Assembly: GCF_030816475.1 (NCBI RefSeq)
Contig: NZ_JAUSXF010000001.1
Span: forward strand, 1,736,001 to 1,800,000
Direction: 5' to 3'
Length of the DNA: 64,000 bases
Source: Arthrobacter pascens
Lineage (GTDB): Bacteria > Actinomycetota > Actinomycetes > Actinomycetales > Micrococcaceae
This document shows positions 18,250 to 27,619 of this stretch, piece after piece (positions within the stretch are counted from its first letter, which is position 1; each line of letters begins with the position of its first letter). A program made the translations under genes and the position numbers. Under the pieces are notes generated by a model. It saw nothing but the letters and a program-made list of their open reading frames with translations. It was not told where the DNA came from and made no database searches.

Positions 18250-21200
18250 TCGCCCTTGAGGCCAATTGTTTTGATTCCGCATGCGCTGCGGCGAAGTCCA
18301 GGAATCGGAGCGCCCATGTGGTTGCCTGTTCATCATTTTGTGGCGAATACCATCCTCGGACCGGCATATCTCCTTTATCGGGATGTTTGCCTGCCAAAGT
18401 TAGTAACGCCGATAGAACTTCATTCATTTCGTCAAAGGAACGCTCACTTACGACTTTGCTCATCATGAATGTTAAGGGGAAGGTCCAATCGTAGGAGTCC
18501 GATATTGCGTCCCTGAGTGTTTGAATGATAAAGGAAGTGGGCATAAGTCCTACTTCATAAGGTAACCAGCCTATTCCGCCCATCCACCAATACCGGGGGT
18601 ATAGATCATTGTCGTTGAGCCTCACGACTTCCAGCAGCGTTATCCCTTGAACCTGGCCGGGATGTTGCATGCCCCATTGAACCGCGATGTGGTATTCCTC
18701 AATTTGCTCGACTGTGAGACCGGGGGCATCTTTTTCGCCTCCCAACAGCCGTGCGAGGGCTTCGTTGGCGCGCGTAGCGCTCCAGCCGGAGGGAAAGTCC
18801 GGTCGTCCGTTGATTTCCGGAGGTCTTGCCCAAGCCCCGATACGAGCCCAGGGCGAGAGAGCTCGAAAAGGTTCGAGCGCTGCTGGAGGACAGAATCTGG
18901 CGACCGCAGATGCGATCTCAGGAGGCGTCTGGGGGTTATGGAGCGAGGCGGAGATTACGTCCGCGGGGAGGTCGAGGAGATCCCATGGAACTTGAGCATG
19001 TGGATCAGCGAAGTACAGAAGTGCTTCGTGGGGCTGTTGGTGGAGTTCAAAGGTGGCCCGAACCAAGTCGCGAAAGCTTGGATGTTTTGCATATTGGGCT
19101 GCTGCCAGGAACTCGTGTTGCCGGGGGTAATCGTTTGCGCTTTTCTTGGCTGCTTCCAGGAGTGAGGTGATCGCCTCAGTGCTGGCATTCTGGAATACAT
19201 GGTTGAACCGATACGGCGTGTTCTTGAAAGGGTCGGCTATTAATAAATCAATGGCTTGTTTCTCGGCGGTGTTTTGATCCAATTTTGCCATCGCGCCTAA
19301 GTATGCTGCCTTGGCCAAGCCCATCTTGTCTAATTCCATGAGGATGGGCATCCACTTTTCGTCAAAAGCTTCCGCATCTATCCATGATTCTATGTTGTAG
19401 GACAGGTGCTCGAGGTCTTCGAATTGCATATTATTGATAGTCATTTCCAGGTGCTCGCGAAGAAGCGTTGGGTCCAGCATAAAAGCACTGTGAAAAAGTC
19501 CGTTATCGACCAGTCGTGCAATTACTTCATTGCGGCGGTGGGTAGTGTCGCAGTGCGTGAGCAGTGAAGCCGCTGCTCGGAGGAGTGTGTCATCCACGTC
19601 TCCTTCATCCACGAAGTCAAGGAGGTCGTCTATGACCCGCGGAAGAGTGCCTCGCTCGTTAATCCGCTCGGCGGCGTGTTCGAGGATCACGGTCCAGGTT
19701 GGGCGTAGGAGGGCGGACCTGATGTAGCGGCGAGCGGTGTCGGGATTCTTCTCGACAAGCTCGCCCAAGGCACGGCCGGTCAGGTGTTCCTGAATGGTGC
19801 GGTGGATCCACCGATACGGCTGGGCGAGATCATTCGAGGATGAGAGCTTGCTTTCGTGAGGCACGAGGAGTCCGTCGTGCTCTACGAAGCTGGCCATCTC
19901 GTCGGAGACGTTACTCTGTCGCCCCCAGTCTCCTATCGAGATGGTGAGGGCCAATGAAGGCTGCGGGAGGCCCCCCGCTGCTTGGTTGCTGGGGGTGGAG
20001 TCTGGACGGGTGCCCATGAACCAGGCGAGCTCTGTGGCGATCCGCTCTCTCTCCAATATCTTGGCGCTGCTGCGCCAGAGTTGTCTCGGTTTCCATTTCT
20101 GGGCAAGGAACAGCGCGATGTACTGGGTGTAGACACCGTATTTGGTGTTGCTTACCTGCTCGGTTTCGGCCACATAGCAAATGAAGCCTGCCAGGAGCGG
20201 GATGCTCGACAGATCGGCGAACTTGGCGGACCGGATTGCTTCCAGGGCACGGTTTTTCCCGGGCTGGCCTGCGCTGAACCAGTCGCCGACGAACGCTTCT
20301 GGATCTTCCATGGGTCCGAGCCCGAGCTCGATGTCGATGAACGGAGGCCTCACGTAGCCGGCGTACCGCGATGAAAGTGTGATGCTCCCTGCCGCTGATC
20401 GGGCGAGGATGTGCAGTACTCGTTCGACTGCCGCTCGACGTTCCGGAAGGGAGACCTCGTCCAGCCCGTCGAAAGCGAGCAGGAAGTCCGGATTGTCGGT
20501 GATCTGTGAGGCTAGAGCCGCTCTGGCCTCATGGGGGCAAAAGAAGTTCAGGCGCAGGTCTGAAGCGAGGATGACCGCCTCGGCTGCATCCTGGAGACTC
20601 GTCGGCGGACGCTCGGAGGCGATCCTGCCCAGATCGTCGAGCCGCATGAAGAGCGCCGGCTTCTGGTCATTGATCACGTGGTCCAGGACCAGGGCCTGCA
20701 GGACCGTTGTCTTTCCCTGTCCGGGATCGGCGAGGAGGATGCACCGGGGGTGCTCCGCAGCGAGCTTCAGTGCCGGGTGGAGATCTCCCAACGCCGGGGC
20801 GCCGTCGGAATAGAGCCCCTCGTTCCGCGCCTGGTCAAGCATGGACTTCTGGAGCACCTCGCCGGCCCGCAAGACACCGGCCAGCCGGAGCACGTCCAGA
20901 TGCGCTGGATAGTGGACAGGGAGCTCCCGCAACGTTTCTGCGGCATCGAGGAGGTATGTGTCAAGGAGACTGTTCCTCGACCTTTCGGCATCGCGTATCG
21001 CCCGTCGCAGCCCTTCAACGGTCGCAGGCCCGCTGCTCAGAACCGTGCCGAAACTGCACAGTGCATCAGTTTCCCGCTCTCCGGCGCGGAGCCCCCTGCA
21101 CAGCTGGAGAATCCAGTCCTCTCCGAAAGGCTTGTCCCCCTTCAGGGTGGCCGCGATGTCCTGCGCGATATTCTCCATAGCCTTCGTGAACTTCGCGTGC

Positions 21201-21466
21201 TTGCCGTCGACGATCCGCGTCAACGCAATTGCATCTGCGAGTGGGAGATCTTCTCGTCCGGCGATTACGATGACGGCGATGGCGCTTGCGCTCGGTACCC
21301 ATAGGTCGGCGAGGGAAACGTCCTGCGACTTTCTTCGGCCCCCCTTCCTCAGCTCCTCGATCGCCCCGCCGTGGCAGACAATCAATGACGCCATGAATTG
21401 CTCGGCCTCGTTCGGTCGGATCGCAGAACCCCTAACCGACTCGGTGCCATTCCTCCCCATGCCCAT
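18146..21466 (-). CDS. NACHT/STAND-type NTPase (operon gene 4)
   Basis: Large protein of 1106 residues. Residues about 20-230 form an unrecognised helical N-terminal domain, the place of the effector or signalling domain in STAND proteins. The ATPase follows with Walker A DPGQGKTT (247-254) and the NACHT-type Walker B LLAFDGLDEV (329-338), a sensor-like SSRY, and a WIHRTIQEHLTGRAL winged-helix stretch. The remaining 500 residues are helical, HEAT-like repeats suited to ligand sensing. I chose ATG 21466; the open frame runs on to 22231 but that part is the shadow of the kinase-like gene. It lies 67 bases after the kinase-like gene on the same strand. Role proposed: phage sensing or execution, as in Avs-type defence. 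Confidence 0.88.
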   Translation of the reverse strand: MGMGRNGTESVRGSAIRPNEAEQFMASLIVCHGGAIEELRKGGRRKSQDVSLADLWVPSASAIAVIVIAGREDLPLADAIALTRIVDGKHAKFTKAMENIAQDIAATLKGDKPFGEDWILQLCRGLRAGERETDALCSFGTVLSSGPATVEGLRRAIRDAERSRNSLLDTYLLDAAETLRELPVHYPAHLDVLRLAGVLRAGEVLQKSMLDQARNEGLYSDGAPALGDLHPALKLAAEHPRCILLADPGQGKTTVLQALVLDHVINDQKPALFMRLDDLGRIASERPPTSLQDAAEAVILASDLRLNFFCPHEARAALASQITDNPDFLLAFDGLDEVSLPERRAAVERVLHILARSAAGSITLSSRYAGYVRPPFIDIELGLGPMEDPEAFVGDWFSAGQPGKNRALEAIRSAKFADLSSIPLLAGFICYVAETEQVSNTKYGVYTQYIALFLAQKWKPRQLWRSSAKILERERIATELAWFMGTRPDSTPSNQAAGGLPQPSLALTISIGDWGRQSNVSDEMASFVEHDGLLVPHESKLSSSNDLAQPYRWIHRTIQEHLTGRALGELVEKNPDTARRYIRSALLRPTWTVILEHAAERINERGTLPRVIDDLLDFVDEGDVDDTLLRAAASLLTHCDTTHRRNEVIARLVDNGLFHSAFMLDPTLLREHLEMTINNMQFEDLEHLSYNIESWIDAEAFDEKWMPILMELDKMGLAKAAYLGAMAKLDQNTAEKQAIDLLIADPFKNTPYRFNHVFQNASTEAITSLLEAAKKSANDYPRQHEFLAAAQYAKHPSFRDLVRATFELHQQPHEALLYFADPHAQVPWDLLDLPADVISASLHNPQTPPEIASAVARFCPPAALEPFRALSPWARIGAWARPPEINGRPDFPSGWSATRANEALARLLGGEKDAPGLTVEQIEEYHIAVQWGMQHPGQVQGITLLEVVRLNDNDLYPRYWWMGGIGWLPYEVGLMPTSFIIQTLRDAISDSYDWTFPLTFMMSKVVSERSFDEMNEVLSALLTLAGKHPDKGDMPVRGWYSPQNDEQATTWALRFLDFAAAHAESKQLASRAIKTAVSWLHSHGTLPTHWAQCIAIHRATHSSGNP

Positions 21467-21533
21467 AGCCGAAGTATGCCAGCAGCAGGCCTGGAAACCG
21501 TTGAAAGACCCCTTGCACACCGCGGGCAGCAGA

Positions 21534-22397
21534 TTACGCCACTTGATGCAGGCGGGTGAGGATGGGCAGGTATTCGAGAGGTTCCGGGCGGCCGCCTGGT
21601 TTCCCGAGCCCGTCATTGAGCAGCTGTTGCAGCTGTGTGTGGGTTGCGAGCGGAATGAGGGCCTGCCGCCAGTCAGGAACTGTGCCTGCGGCAGGCTGGG
21701 CCATGGACGCTGAGAGGACACGCAGGATCCACAAAGCCAGTAGGTATCGGTCTGTGGCCAAGGTATTGATCCCAGGACTGTAGGGGTCTGACCACCGGGG
21801 CTGGTATCTGGGCTTGAGCGTTGGATCTCCTTCTCGGCGGATCCCGTCGCAGTCGAGCAGGAACACCGCCGGTATCCCGTCGGGGCTGAAAGCGAGGTTG
21901 CGCGAGTTGATGTCCCCGTACACGTACCTGTGACGGGCGAGGACATCCATCGCCTGTGCGAAGTCGCGCAGGACCGCGAGCCGTTCCCGAAGGGAGAAGT
22001 TTCCCGCGGCGCTTTCGGGGCGGGGCAGATGCTGTCCCTCGCGCAAGTGGTAGGCGCCCCCGTGCTCATAGTAGAAGCGAAGCTCGGCCCGCGGGATGAG
22101 CACTCCCACGGTGATGCCGGAAGCGTCATCGATGACCCGGTGGAGCGGCCAGCTAAAGAAGGTCCGCAGGATTTCCCGGTCCGACCCACGGACGGCCCAC
22201 TCGCGGAAGTCGATGAGAGACTGCAGGGCATCGGTGTCGTGCGGGGTCAGGGGCTGGGCCAGCAGCTTGCACAGGTAGGGGGTGTTCGAGCACGCCACGA
22301 CCGTGCCTTCCAGTCCCTGCGTCGCCGCGGCGGCGGGCAGGGACCGGAAGGCAAGGGCCGAGTAGCGAACCGTCGTCCCTGGACGCAGAGTCAGCAC
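21534..22397 (-). CDS. Protein-kinase-like protein (operon gene 3)
   Basis: Protein of 287 residues with a reduced protein-kinase fold: a candidate ATP lysine at Lys45 (LCKLL), the catalytic loop YGDINSRNLAF (Asp162, Asn167) and the metal-binding segment LLDCDG (Asp182/Asp184 in place of DFG). The C-lobe is short. It starts with GTG 22397, behind AGGAGG, inside the end of the phosphatase gene. With the VWA and PP2C genes upstream it makes the TerY-P triad (VWA, phosphatase, kinase) known from comparative genomics and reported as an anti-phage system. The target of phosphorylation is unknown; the next gene's NACHT protein is a candidate. Confidence 0.85.
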   Translation of the reverse strand: MLTLRPGTTVRYSALAFRSLPAAAATQGLEGTVVACSNTPYLCKLLAQPLTPHDTDALQSLIDFREWAVRGSDREILRTFFSWPLHRVIDDASGITVGVLIPRAELRFYYEHGGAYHLREGQHLPRPESAAGNFSLRERLAVLRDFAQAMDVLARHRYVYGDINSRNLAFSPDGIPAVFLLDCDGIRREGDPTLKPRYQPRWSDPYSPGINTLATDRYLLALWILRVLSASMAQPAAGTVPDWRQALIPLATHTQLQQLLNDGLGKPGGRPEPLEYLPILTRLHQVA

Positions 22398-23407
22398 TGG
22401 GGGTGTCCTCCTTCTTTGCTGCGCCGGGAGGGGCCCTCCGGCGTGACCTCGGCAGGGACTGCCGGCGTAGTGCCGACGCCCGGGCGCATGCGGCCGTCCT
22501 CCTCGGTGCCTGTCGGTTTGGCCGGTGCGGCTCTGAAGAGGCAGAAGGCTGTACGATCGTCGCGGGCACCGGCCCGATCGAAGCCTACGTCGGCGATGAA
22601 CTGCCAGATCGTCGGCATCGACTCCCAGGCGGTCGCCAGACCGTGCCCTACCGGGTTCGTGGAGACCAGGTGGCTGTCGATGCCGTCGGTTGCGAGCATG
22701 AGCATCTCTCCAGGCATCCACAAGTAGCTGCCCCCGGCGCGTGGTTTTCGGTACTGGGGAAGCGGCCGGACGGAATTGGCGTACAGCTCGTTCACGTCCT
22801 CGGAGGTCAGCCGCTCCCAGTCGGGATGCCCGTCTTTGACCCTTCCGGGGCGGTACACCGAGGCGCGGGTATCTCCCCATTCGGCGAGCTGCACCTGCCA
22901 AGGCCCATCGTCCTCCCCGATGTCGATGAGCAGCACACCGAGTGTTGTGGCGAAGAGCTCCACCGGCTGGGCTTGGCGGTCAGCCGCGAGCTGGAGGGCG
23001 GCCGAAACAGCTGCTGCGACCTCCGAGGCATTGCCGCCGGCTGCGGCGACCGTGACCGCCGTCCGTGCTGCCGTCTCGGAGCCCACGTGCGACAGAGGAG
23101 CGGATCCCAGACCGTCTGCCACCGCCACTGCGATCCGGCCGGGCTCGGTGGAGAAAGCATAACTGTCCTGGCGCGTGGCGGCCCCCGACTGGTGGGATAG
23201 GCCCTGGATGCTCGCAGCGCACATCGCGACCTGACCGCCAGCGAGGGTCCCCGTGTCGGCGACGATGGCATGCTGGCCCAGAGAACTGCGTGCGAGCGAC
23301 AGAGGCACCGTCGGGACGGCGGAGGGCTTCCCGAAGATGCGTGGAAGGATCCGAGCGCGGCCGGAGTGCTCCCCGGCCGCCACCGTGTTGCTACGGACCC
23401 CGCTCAC
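22391..23407 (-). CDS. PP2C-type serine/threonine phosphatase (operon gene 2)
   Basis: Protein of 338 residues. PP2C motifs are RQDSYAF, the metal-binding VAVADGLGSAPLSHVGSETAAR, LLIDIGEDDG and the later MLATDGIDSHL plus ARDDRTAFCL, holding the expected aspartates. The start at GTG 23407 overlaps the VWA stop (GTGA). The last 35 residues are polar and probably disordered. It should counter the kinase-like partner encoded next. Confidence 0.88.
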   Translation of the reverse strand: MSGVRSNTVAAGEHSGRARILPRIFGKPSAVPTVPLSLARSSLGQHAIVADTGTLAGGQVAMCAASIQGLSHQSGAATRQDSYAFSTEPGRIAVAVADGLGSAPLSHVGSETAARTAVTVAAAGGNASEVAAAVSAALQLAADRQAQPVELFATTLGVLLIDIGEDDGPWQVQLAEWGDTRASVYRPGRVKDGHPDWERLTSEDVNELYANSVRPLPQYRKPRAGGSYLWMPGEMLMLATDGIDSHLVSTNPVGHGLATAWESMPTIWQFIADVGFDRAGARDDRTAFCLFRAAPAKPTGTEEDGRMRPGVGTTPAVPAEVTPEGPSRRSKEGGHPQC

Positions 23408-24141
23408 ATCGGGTCCAGCGTCGTCATGCCCGGGATGGTCGCCGGGATCGGTGACGGGACCGCGGCGGGAGCACCGGTACCCGCCGTCGCCGCAGCCGAA
23501 GCGGAGAGCATGACGCTTCGCACCAGGGCCGGGAACAGGGCGCCGAAGACCGCGGCAGGGTCGGTGCCCTGATCTGCCAGCCACACGTGACCCCTGTCGC
23601 GCCGGGCGATCTTGCGCAGCGTTGCCTCGGTGGCCCCGGCGACTCCGAAGACGCAGATGTTCGGAGCGTACGTGCTGGTGCTGAGAGCGTCCAGCTCTGC
23701 CTCCCACCCGGTGTCGGTCGGCTCGCCGTCGGTGATCATATACACCGTCGGCCGGTACACCGTCGCTCCAGTGGCCTTCTGGGCTGTCACCATCGCCTCG
23801 AGCTCAAAGCGGCAAAGCCTGAAGGCGTTGCCGAACTCCGTGGAACTCTCGGTATGCAGCCTAGGAGGAGCAGCAGCGGTGCTGATGTGGGTGAAGGGCA
23901 GCACCATCTCTGCCGTGCCGGAGAATTTCGCAATTCCCACTAGCGCGCAGTCGGCCGCCTCGGGGTGAACCTTTAGCGTGGTTATCAGAGACTCGACGCC
24001 CATGTTCACCGCATCAATAGGAGGCACGTCCCCGGGACCCGATTCCATCGATCCGCTGACATCGAGCAGTAGGAGGATCGGCACAATCGCCGCAACCGCG
24101 GAATCCTGCGCCGCCCTAAACGCTGTCGTTTCCTGAGTCAT
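23404..24141 (-). CDS. VWA-domain protein, TerY-like (operon gene 1)
   Basis: Protein of 245 residues built on a von Willebrand A domain. The MIDAS motif DVSGSM begins at residue 27, and YMITDGEPTD is the later metal-site stretch. The last 40 residues are Ala/Pro rich. ATG 24141 (MTQETTAF) sits at ideal distance from AAAGGAAA; an ATG two codons earlier is also possible. It is the first of four overlapping or adjacent genes reading VWA, PP2C, kinase, NACHT. TerY proteins are thought to act as metal-dependent scaffolds in phosphorylation triads. Confidence 0.88.
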   Translation of the reverse strand: MTQETTAFRAAQDSAVAAIVPILLLLDVSGSMESGPGDVPPIDAVNMGVESLITTLKVHPEAADCALVGIAKFSGTAEMVLPFTHISTAAAPPRLHTESSTEFGNAFRLCRFELEAMVTAQKATGATVYRPTVYMITDGEPTDTGWEAELDALSTSTYAPNICVFGVAGATEATLRKIARRDRGHVWLADQGTDPAAVFGALFPALVRSVMLSASAAATAGTGAPAAVPSPIPATIPGMTTLDPM

Positions 24142-24326
24142 CACCATTTTCCTTTCACGAACCGGCTTTCTGATAACCGGTGACGACCCAACTCCAACAT
24201 TCGGAGGACGAGGGTGTCACAGGGCCTCAAACCCCCTCAGCCCCTCTCCCCCGAACAATCCCCACATGGAAGAGTCGCTTTCAACCCCGGCCGACAAGAG
24301 GCAGGTTTGAACGAAAGGAAAAACCG

Positions 24327-24605
24327 ATGGGCGAAGACAAAAAGCGCCTCCAGCACCGGAAGGCCGAACTCGAGGCCATCCGCCGCGAGTACCTCAGCGC
24401 TGCACAAGAGGCACACGCCAAAGCCGACCAAGCGGCCCGGGAACGCAACAATCCCAAAGACCCCACCAGGGCCTACGAGCACGCTGCTGCCTGCGACCGC
24501 CAAGCCGACGCGGCCCGCCGCGACGCCAAGCGCAGCACGGACGAGGCAGAAAAGACGCTCGTCGCCATCCGCGGACTCGAACGCCAGCTCTCCGAATACC
24601 GGTAG
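24327..24605 (+). CDS. Small coiled-coil protein, 92 aa
   Basis: Begins with ATG 24327 behind AAAGGAA. It is almost entirely charged helix (repeated Lys/Glu/Ala/Arg, for example RKAELEAIRREYLSAAQEAH), so a long alpha-helical coiled coil. It is divergent from the VWA-PP2C-kinase-NACHT operon and may share its promoter region. The frame stays open to 24180 but the start here is supported by the binding site. No family is recognised. Confidence 0.65.
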   Translation: MGEDKKRLQHRKAELEAIRREYLSAAQEAHAKADQAARERNNPKDPTRAYEHAAACDRQADAARRDAKRSTDEAEKTLVAIRGLERQLSEYR

Positions 24606-24850
24606 GAAGCGCGGGCAAAGGAATGATCCTCCGGTTCGTTCTCCGCGTTGCCACGTTGGGCATCACGGGAGGACTTGATTCCGTCCCGGCTGCCATGCGC
24701 GGGGGCTGCCTCTGCTGGGTGCGGGAGGCCGGGCGGAACTGGCCTTTGGCGAAATCACGGGCCGCCGCAGCCTTCGCATCAATTGTCGTTGACGCTGGCT
24801 CGTCGTACGTGGAGGGCCGGGTTCGAAACGGGCCGGGTCCCAAGGCGCAG

Positions 24851-24876
24851 TGTCTCATTTTCAAGGAAATGGGACA
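24851..24876. repeat. 26-bp palindromic repeat, copy 1
   Basis: TGTCTCATTTTC-AA-GGAAATGGGACA is a near-perfect inverted repeat, with two related copies at 25415 and 27620. The first and last six bases (TGTCYC...GGGACA) resemble insertion-sequence ends. The copies flank small genes of unknown function. Confidence 0.65.
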
Positions 24877-24928
24877 GTCGGAGCTGTGTATTCCGTTCGA
24901 GCAAAGAAGGGACGTGATTTAATGAACC

Positions 24929-25273
24929 ATGGCTGGGGAGAGTTCGACCACGAATACGCCGCAATTTCGACTGACAGCCCTTTTGATTGGTCTGGCGGGG
25001 GTGATTATTGGGCTCGTCTTGGCCCTTACGGACCACTCGGTGGTTACCCAAAACGCAACCGGGCCCAGGTTCTATTTTGAGTGCGGTGCGCCGCTGCGTC
25101 CTGACATTGTCCGTATGAACATGCGTGATGCGACAGGAATTGGAAATATCCGTGCTGACTGCACCAACGAGATGCTGCCTTGGGGTATTGTCGCCGGCAT
25201 CCTCCTGATCATCGGCGGGATCTGCCTGATCCGTTGGCTATACATGATGGTCGGACGTACACCCTCCCTTTGA
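24929..25273 (+). CDS. Small two-helix membrane protein
   Basis: Product of 114 residues with hydrophobic segments at about 16-34 and 84-104, joined by a loop of about 50 residues with two Cys (YFECGAP and ADCTNE) that could form a disulphide outside the membrane. It starts with ATG 24929; GAAGGGA is seen but rather far upstream. It lies between palindrome copies 1 and 2. The family is not recognised. Confidence 0.55.
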   Translation: MAGESSTTNTPQFRLTALLIGLAGVIIGLVLALTDHSVVTQNATGPRFYFECGAPLRPDIVRMNMRDATGIGNIRADCTNEMLPWGIVAGILLIIGGICLIRWLYMMVGRTPSL

Positions 25274-25414
25274 GGTAAGTGCTGCAGACGCTGTCGATCT
25301 AAACAGCGGGAAAGAGCGTCAAATCGCTGAGACAAGGAGAAGCAGCCAACCCCAGGCGAGGGCAGCGACGGCGATTTTCGACCGCGGAAAAATGACATCC
25401 AGAACGGCGGAGAC

Positions 25415-25440
25415 TGTCCCGGTTCCAAGGAAGTGGAACG
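25415..25440. repeat. 26-bp palindromic repeat, copy 2
   Basis: TGTCCCGGTTCC-AA-GGAAGTGGAACG. The left arm is identical to copy 3 (27620) and the right arm is partly degenerate. It lies about 30 bases past the stop of the minus-strand CoiA-like gene. Confidence 0.6.
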
Positions 25441-25468
25441 TCCTTCCATTTCCTTAGTACCCAGACGT

Positions 25469-26426
25469 TTAACCCCTGCCGAAGATGCGTGCGACGGCAT
25501 CGTTGATGCGCTGCTTCTCTTTGTCGTTGGTCTCGTAAAGGCCGGGTGAGTCCTGCTGCTGCGAGGGGGTTTCGGGCGGCCGACGCGAGGCGGCTTCGGG
25601 CCGCCTCGTCGCTCTCTCCCGATGCGCCCTGAGCTGTGCTAGCCGGGCCGGCTCGGGCTTCTCCCCGATGTACTCGGCCAGACCGCGTGGCGGCACTAAG
25701 GCGCCTGAGGCCGAGATGCTCCACTCCGGCAGCGGGGCGGACCCGTAGTGGGTGGGGGCGCGCATATGCTTCTCTGCGGTGGGGTGACGGTATCTATTGG
25801 GGTAGTTCGCGACGAGGATCCCTATCGACTCATGTTCCATATCGAGGACGACGCTCGTCAGGGGCAAATCGAGGACCAGATCGGGAACGTCCGGGGACCA
25901 CAGCCAAACGTCGCGGACTCCCCCTCTTTCATACCCGCCGTGGCGACGGTCCCAATCCTTGCCTTCCATCGGCTTGCGCTGGACCTCGAATGCGAGCTGC
26001 TCGCCGCTGGCGAGAGTCGCCTTCACATCGCTCCGCAGTCGGAGACCGGTCACCCAGAACTCTTCTTCGACGGACCACGGGAGGACGTGGTGCTGATCTC
26101 CGGCCCAGTCCGTGATGAGTTGCTTGCCGCGCAAGTGCTCAGCAGTCTCCCCGTGCCTTCCCAGCCCGTCGGGTGCCTCCCCCTGCTGGTGGCGAAAGTG
26201 CAGAAGCCTCTTCTCGGGCGCGACGAGGATGACCGGAACGTCGCGGCCATCCTGCTTGCAGTCGATGCACACGATCTCCTTGGAGCCCTGGTACCCGTAG
26301 CGGTCGTAGTACGAGCCCGCGGCTCATCGCGTCGGCGGCGACAACCTGTCCGTCCGCGTTGTTGTACGCGATCAGAGGGTCGGAGGGCTCCCAGTTGCGC
26401 GGGGAGAGGGGACGTACTTCGACCAT
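25469..26426 (-). pseudogene. CoiA-like protein gene with a frameshift
   Basis: Two overlapping frames join into one protein of about 318 residues. The first covers MVEVRPLSPRNW to about DAMSRG (start 26426). After a +1 shift near 26310-26325 the second continues with YYDRYGYQGSKEIVCIDCKQ and runs to 25469. CoiA-type features are the CxxC-containing start of the second frame, the HFRHQ stretch, then a nuclease-like core (SDVKATLASGEQLAFEVQRK with D, E and QRK), as in restriction-like nucleases of the CoiA family. The tail is Arg/Pro/Gln rich. CoiA proteins are linked to recombination during competence. The shift makes a full-length product unlikely unless it is a sequencing error. Confidence 0.65.
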
Positions 26427-26594
26427 GAAGACAGTATGAGCCGACGGGCCGACATTTAAGCTTCTACGTTGATCGGCTCACTGTCATCCACATGTCAGCG
26501 CTGGTCGAAAAGTGAGCCGTTCGACCGTCATTAACACCGCACAACATGGTGGAGAATCGCTTCCTCTTCTGCGCTCTGCTGCTATTGTGCTCGC

Positions 26595-27134
26595 ATGTCA
26601 CACTTCGACTCGGCCAGAGAGCGCCGGGACTTTTTTGACCGTCGTGAGGAAGAGGCAGTTGTTCGGGCACTATCGGCTCGCCCCACAAAGCTCGCGTTCG
26701 CAGCGATGCGGCATTCCATGCTCAACGAATTTGTGGAGCGAGCCCAGCGAATCGGTTATCCTCCTCAACCGTTGGGCGTTTTGAGGAAGACGTGGTTCGG
26801 GCGAACCACCTGGACTTCCACAGGTCTCCTCGGTTGGGTCGTTGACAGCATTCCCTACAACCATGCGGTGATCGTGCGCGATGCGCAAATGCCCAGACCC
26901 TCCTACAAGGCCGTCGTCCTTACAGATGGCATAGCGGTAATCGCCTTCTTGAGGTCGTCATTGGACAAGAAATATCAGGGGAAGCTCGAACTGCTTGAGC
27001 CACGAACGGAGGTCCCCTCAGACGTTTGGCCTGCGCTAAAGGGATACGATCAGCATCATGTGCGCCACGTCGGCCTTGATGAAAAATTGTTTCAGCTTCT
27101 GGAAAGTTACGAGCGCCAGGTATCTGGCGAATAG
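26595..27134 (+). CDS. Hypothetical protein, 179 aa
   Basis: Soluble protein beginning with ATG 26595 (MSHFDSARERRDFFDRREEE). The N-terminal third is charged helix; the rest looks alpha/beta (SIPYNHAVIVRDAQMPRPSY, KAVVLTDGIAVIAF). No family is recognised. It lies alone between the CoiA-like gene (divergent) and a small zinc-ribbon frame. Confidence 0.6.
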   Translation: MSHFDSARERRDFFDRREEEAVVRALSARPTKLAFAAMRHSMLNEFVERAQRIGYPPQPLGVLRKTWFGRTTWTSTGLLGWVVDSIPYNHAVIVRDAQMPRPSYKAVVLTDGIAVIAFLRSSLDKKYQGKLELLEPRTEVPSDVWPALKGYDQHHVRHVGLDEKLFQLLESYERQVSGE

Positions 27135-27270
27135 GAAGAACCTATGTGGGGCGCCCACGTGAGCGTGGCCCAATTGACATGAAAGGGTTCCAAACCGGAG
27201 TCCCACAATGTAATTTGATGCAAGGCGGCGAAAACAGCGGCCGGTGGGTCACGGCAAAAAGGAGTGGGAT

Positions 27271-27354
27271 ATGGCTGAGTCTGTCAAATGTTCAAAGTGC
27301 GATTCAAGTAAGGTTTCTGGCAAGCCGTGCCCCGGCTGTGGGGATGAAAGCTAA
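27271..27354 (+). CDS. 27-residue zinc-ribbon microprotein (candidate)
   Basis: A tiny frame with a good ribosome binding site (AAGGAG, 27260-27265 region) and ATG 27271. The product MAESVKCSKCDSSKVSG continues with KPCPGCGDES, so two CxxC pairs spaced for one zinc ion. It is followed by a plausible rho-independent terminator at 27385. Size and motif suit a real small protein, but conservation is unchecked. Confidence 0.45.
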   Translation: MAESVKCSKCDSSKVSGKPCPGCGDES

Positions 27355-27384
27355 GCAGTTCCTGTTGACATGAATTAGCCAGCA

Positions 27385-27418
27385 AGGGCGCACTCCGACA
27401 GGGGTGCACCCTCTTTTT
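27385..27418 (+). terminator. Rho-independent terminator
   Basis: AGGGCGCAC (27385-27393) pairs with GTGCACCCT (27404-27412) with one mismatch and is followed by CTTTTT. It lies 30 bases after the zinc-ribbon frame. Confidence 0.65.
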
Positions 27419-27619
27419 GCTCGTCAATGTCGTCAATGGCGAACGATCCCGGGGACTGTGTGCAGATGGCCGGCGTCTCAGGGTTTGGACACCCTCGGTG
27501 AAAACAGCAAAGAAAGCTCAAACGAAACCTGAGGCGAAGCTTCTTGAACCGTCCCGGGGATCATGCCGCCTGTTTGTTGGCGGCGTCGTCGGGTAACGGG
27601 TCGGTTCACTCACCCAAGG

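Noticed and set aside
21467..22231. Upstream 255 codons of the long open frame that contains the NACHT protein
   Set aside because: The stretch is Ser/Pro/Arg-rich and antisense-like in composition; it lies over the kinase-like gene, which has clear kinase motifs in another frame.
24141..24180. Tellurite resistance locus proper
   Set aside because: The VWA, phosphatase and kinase genes resemble the TerY triad, but no TerC, TerD or TerB-like gene is nearby.
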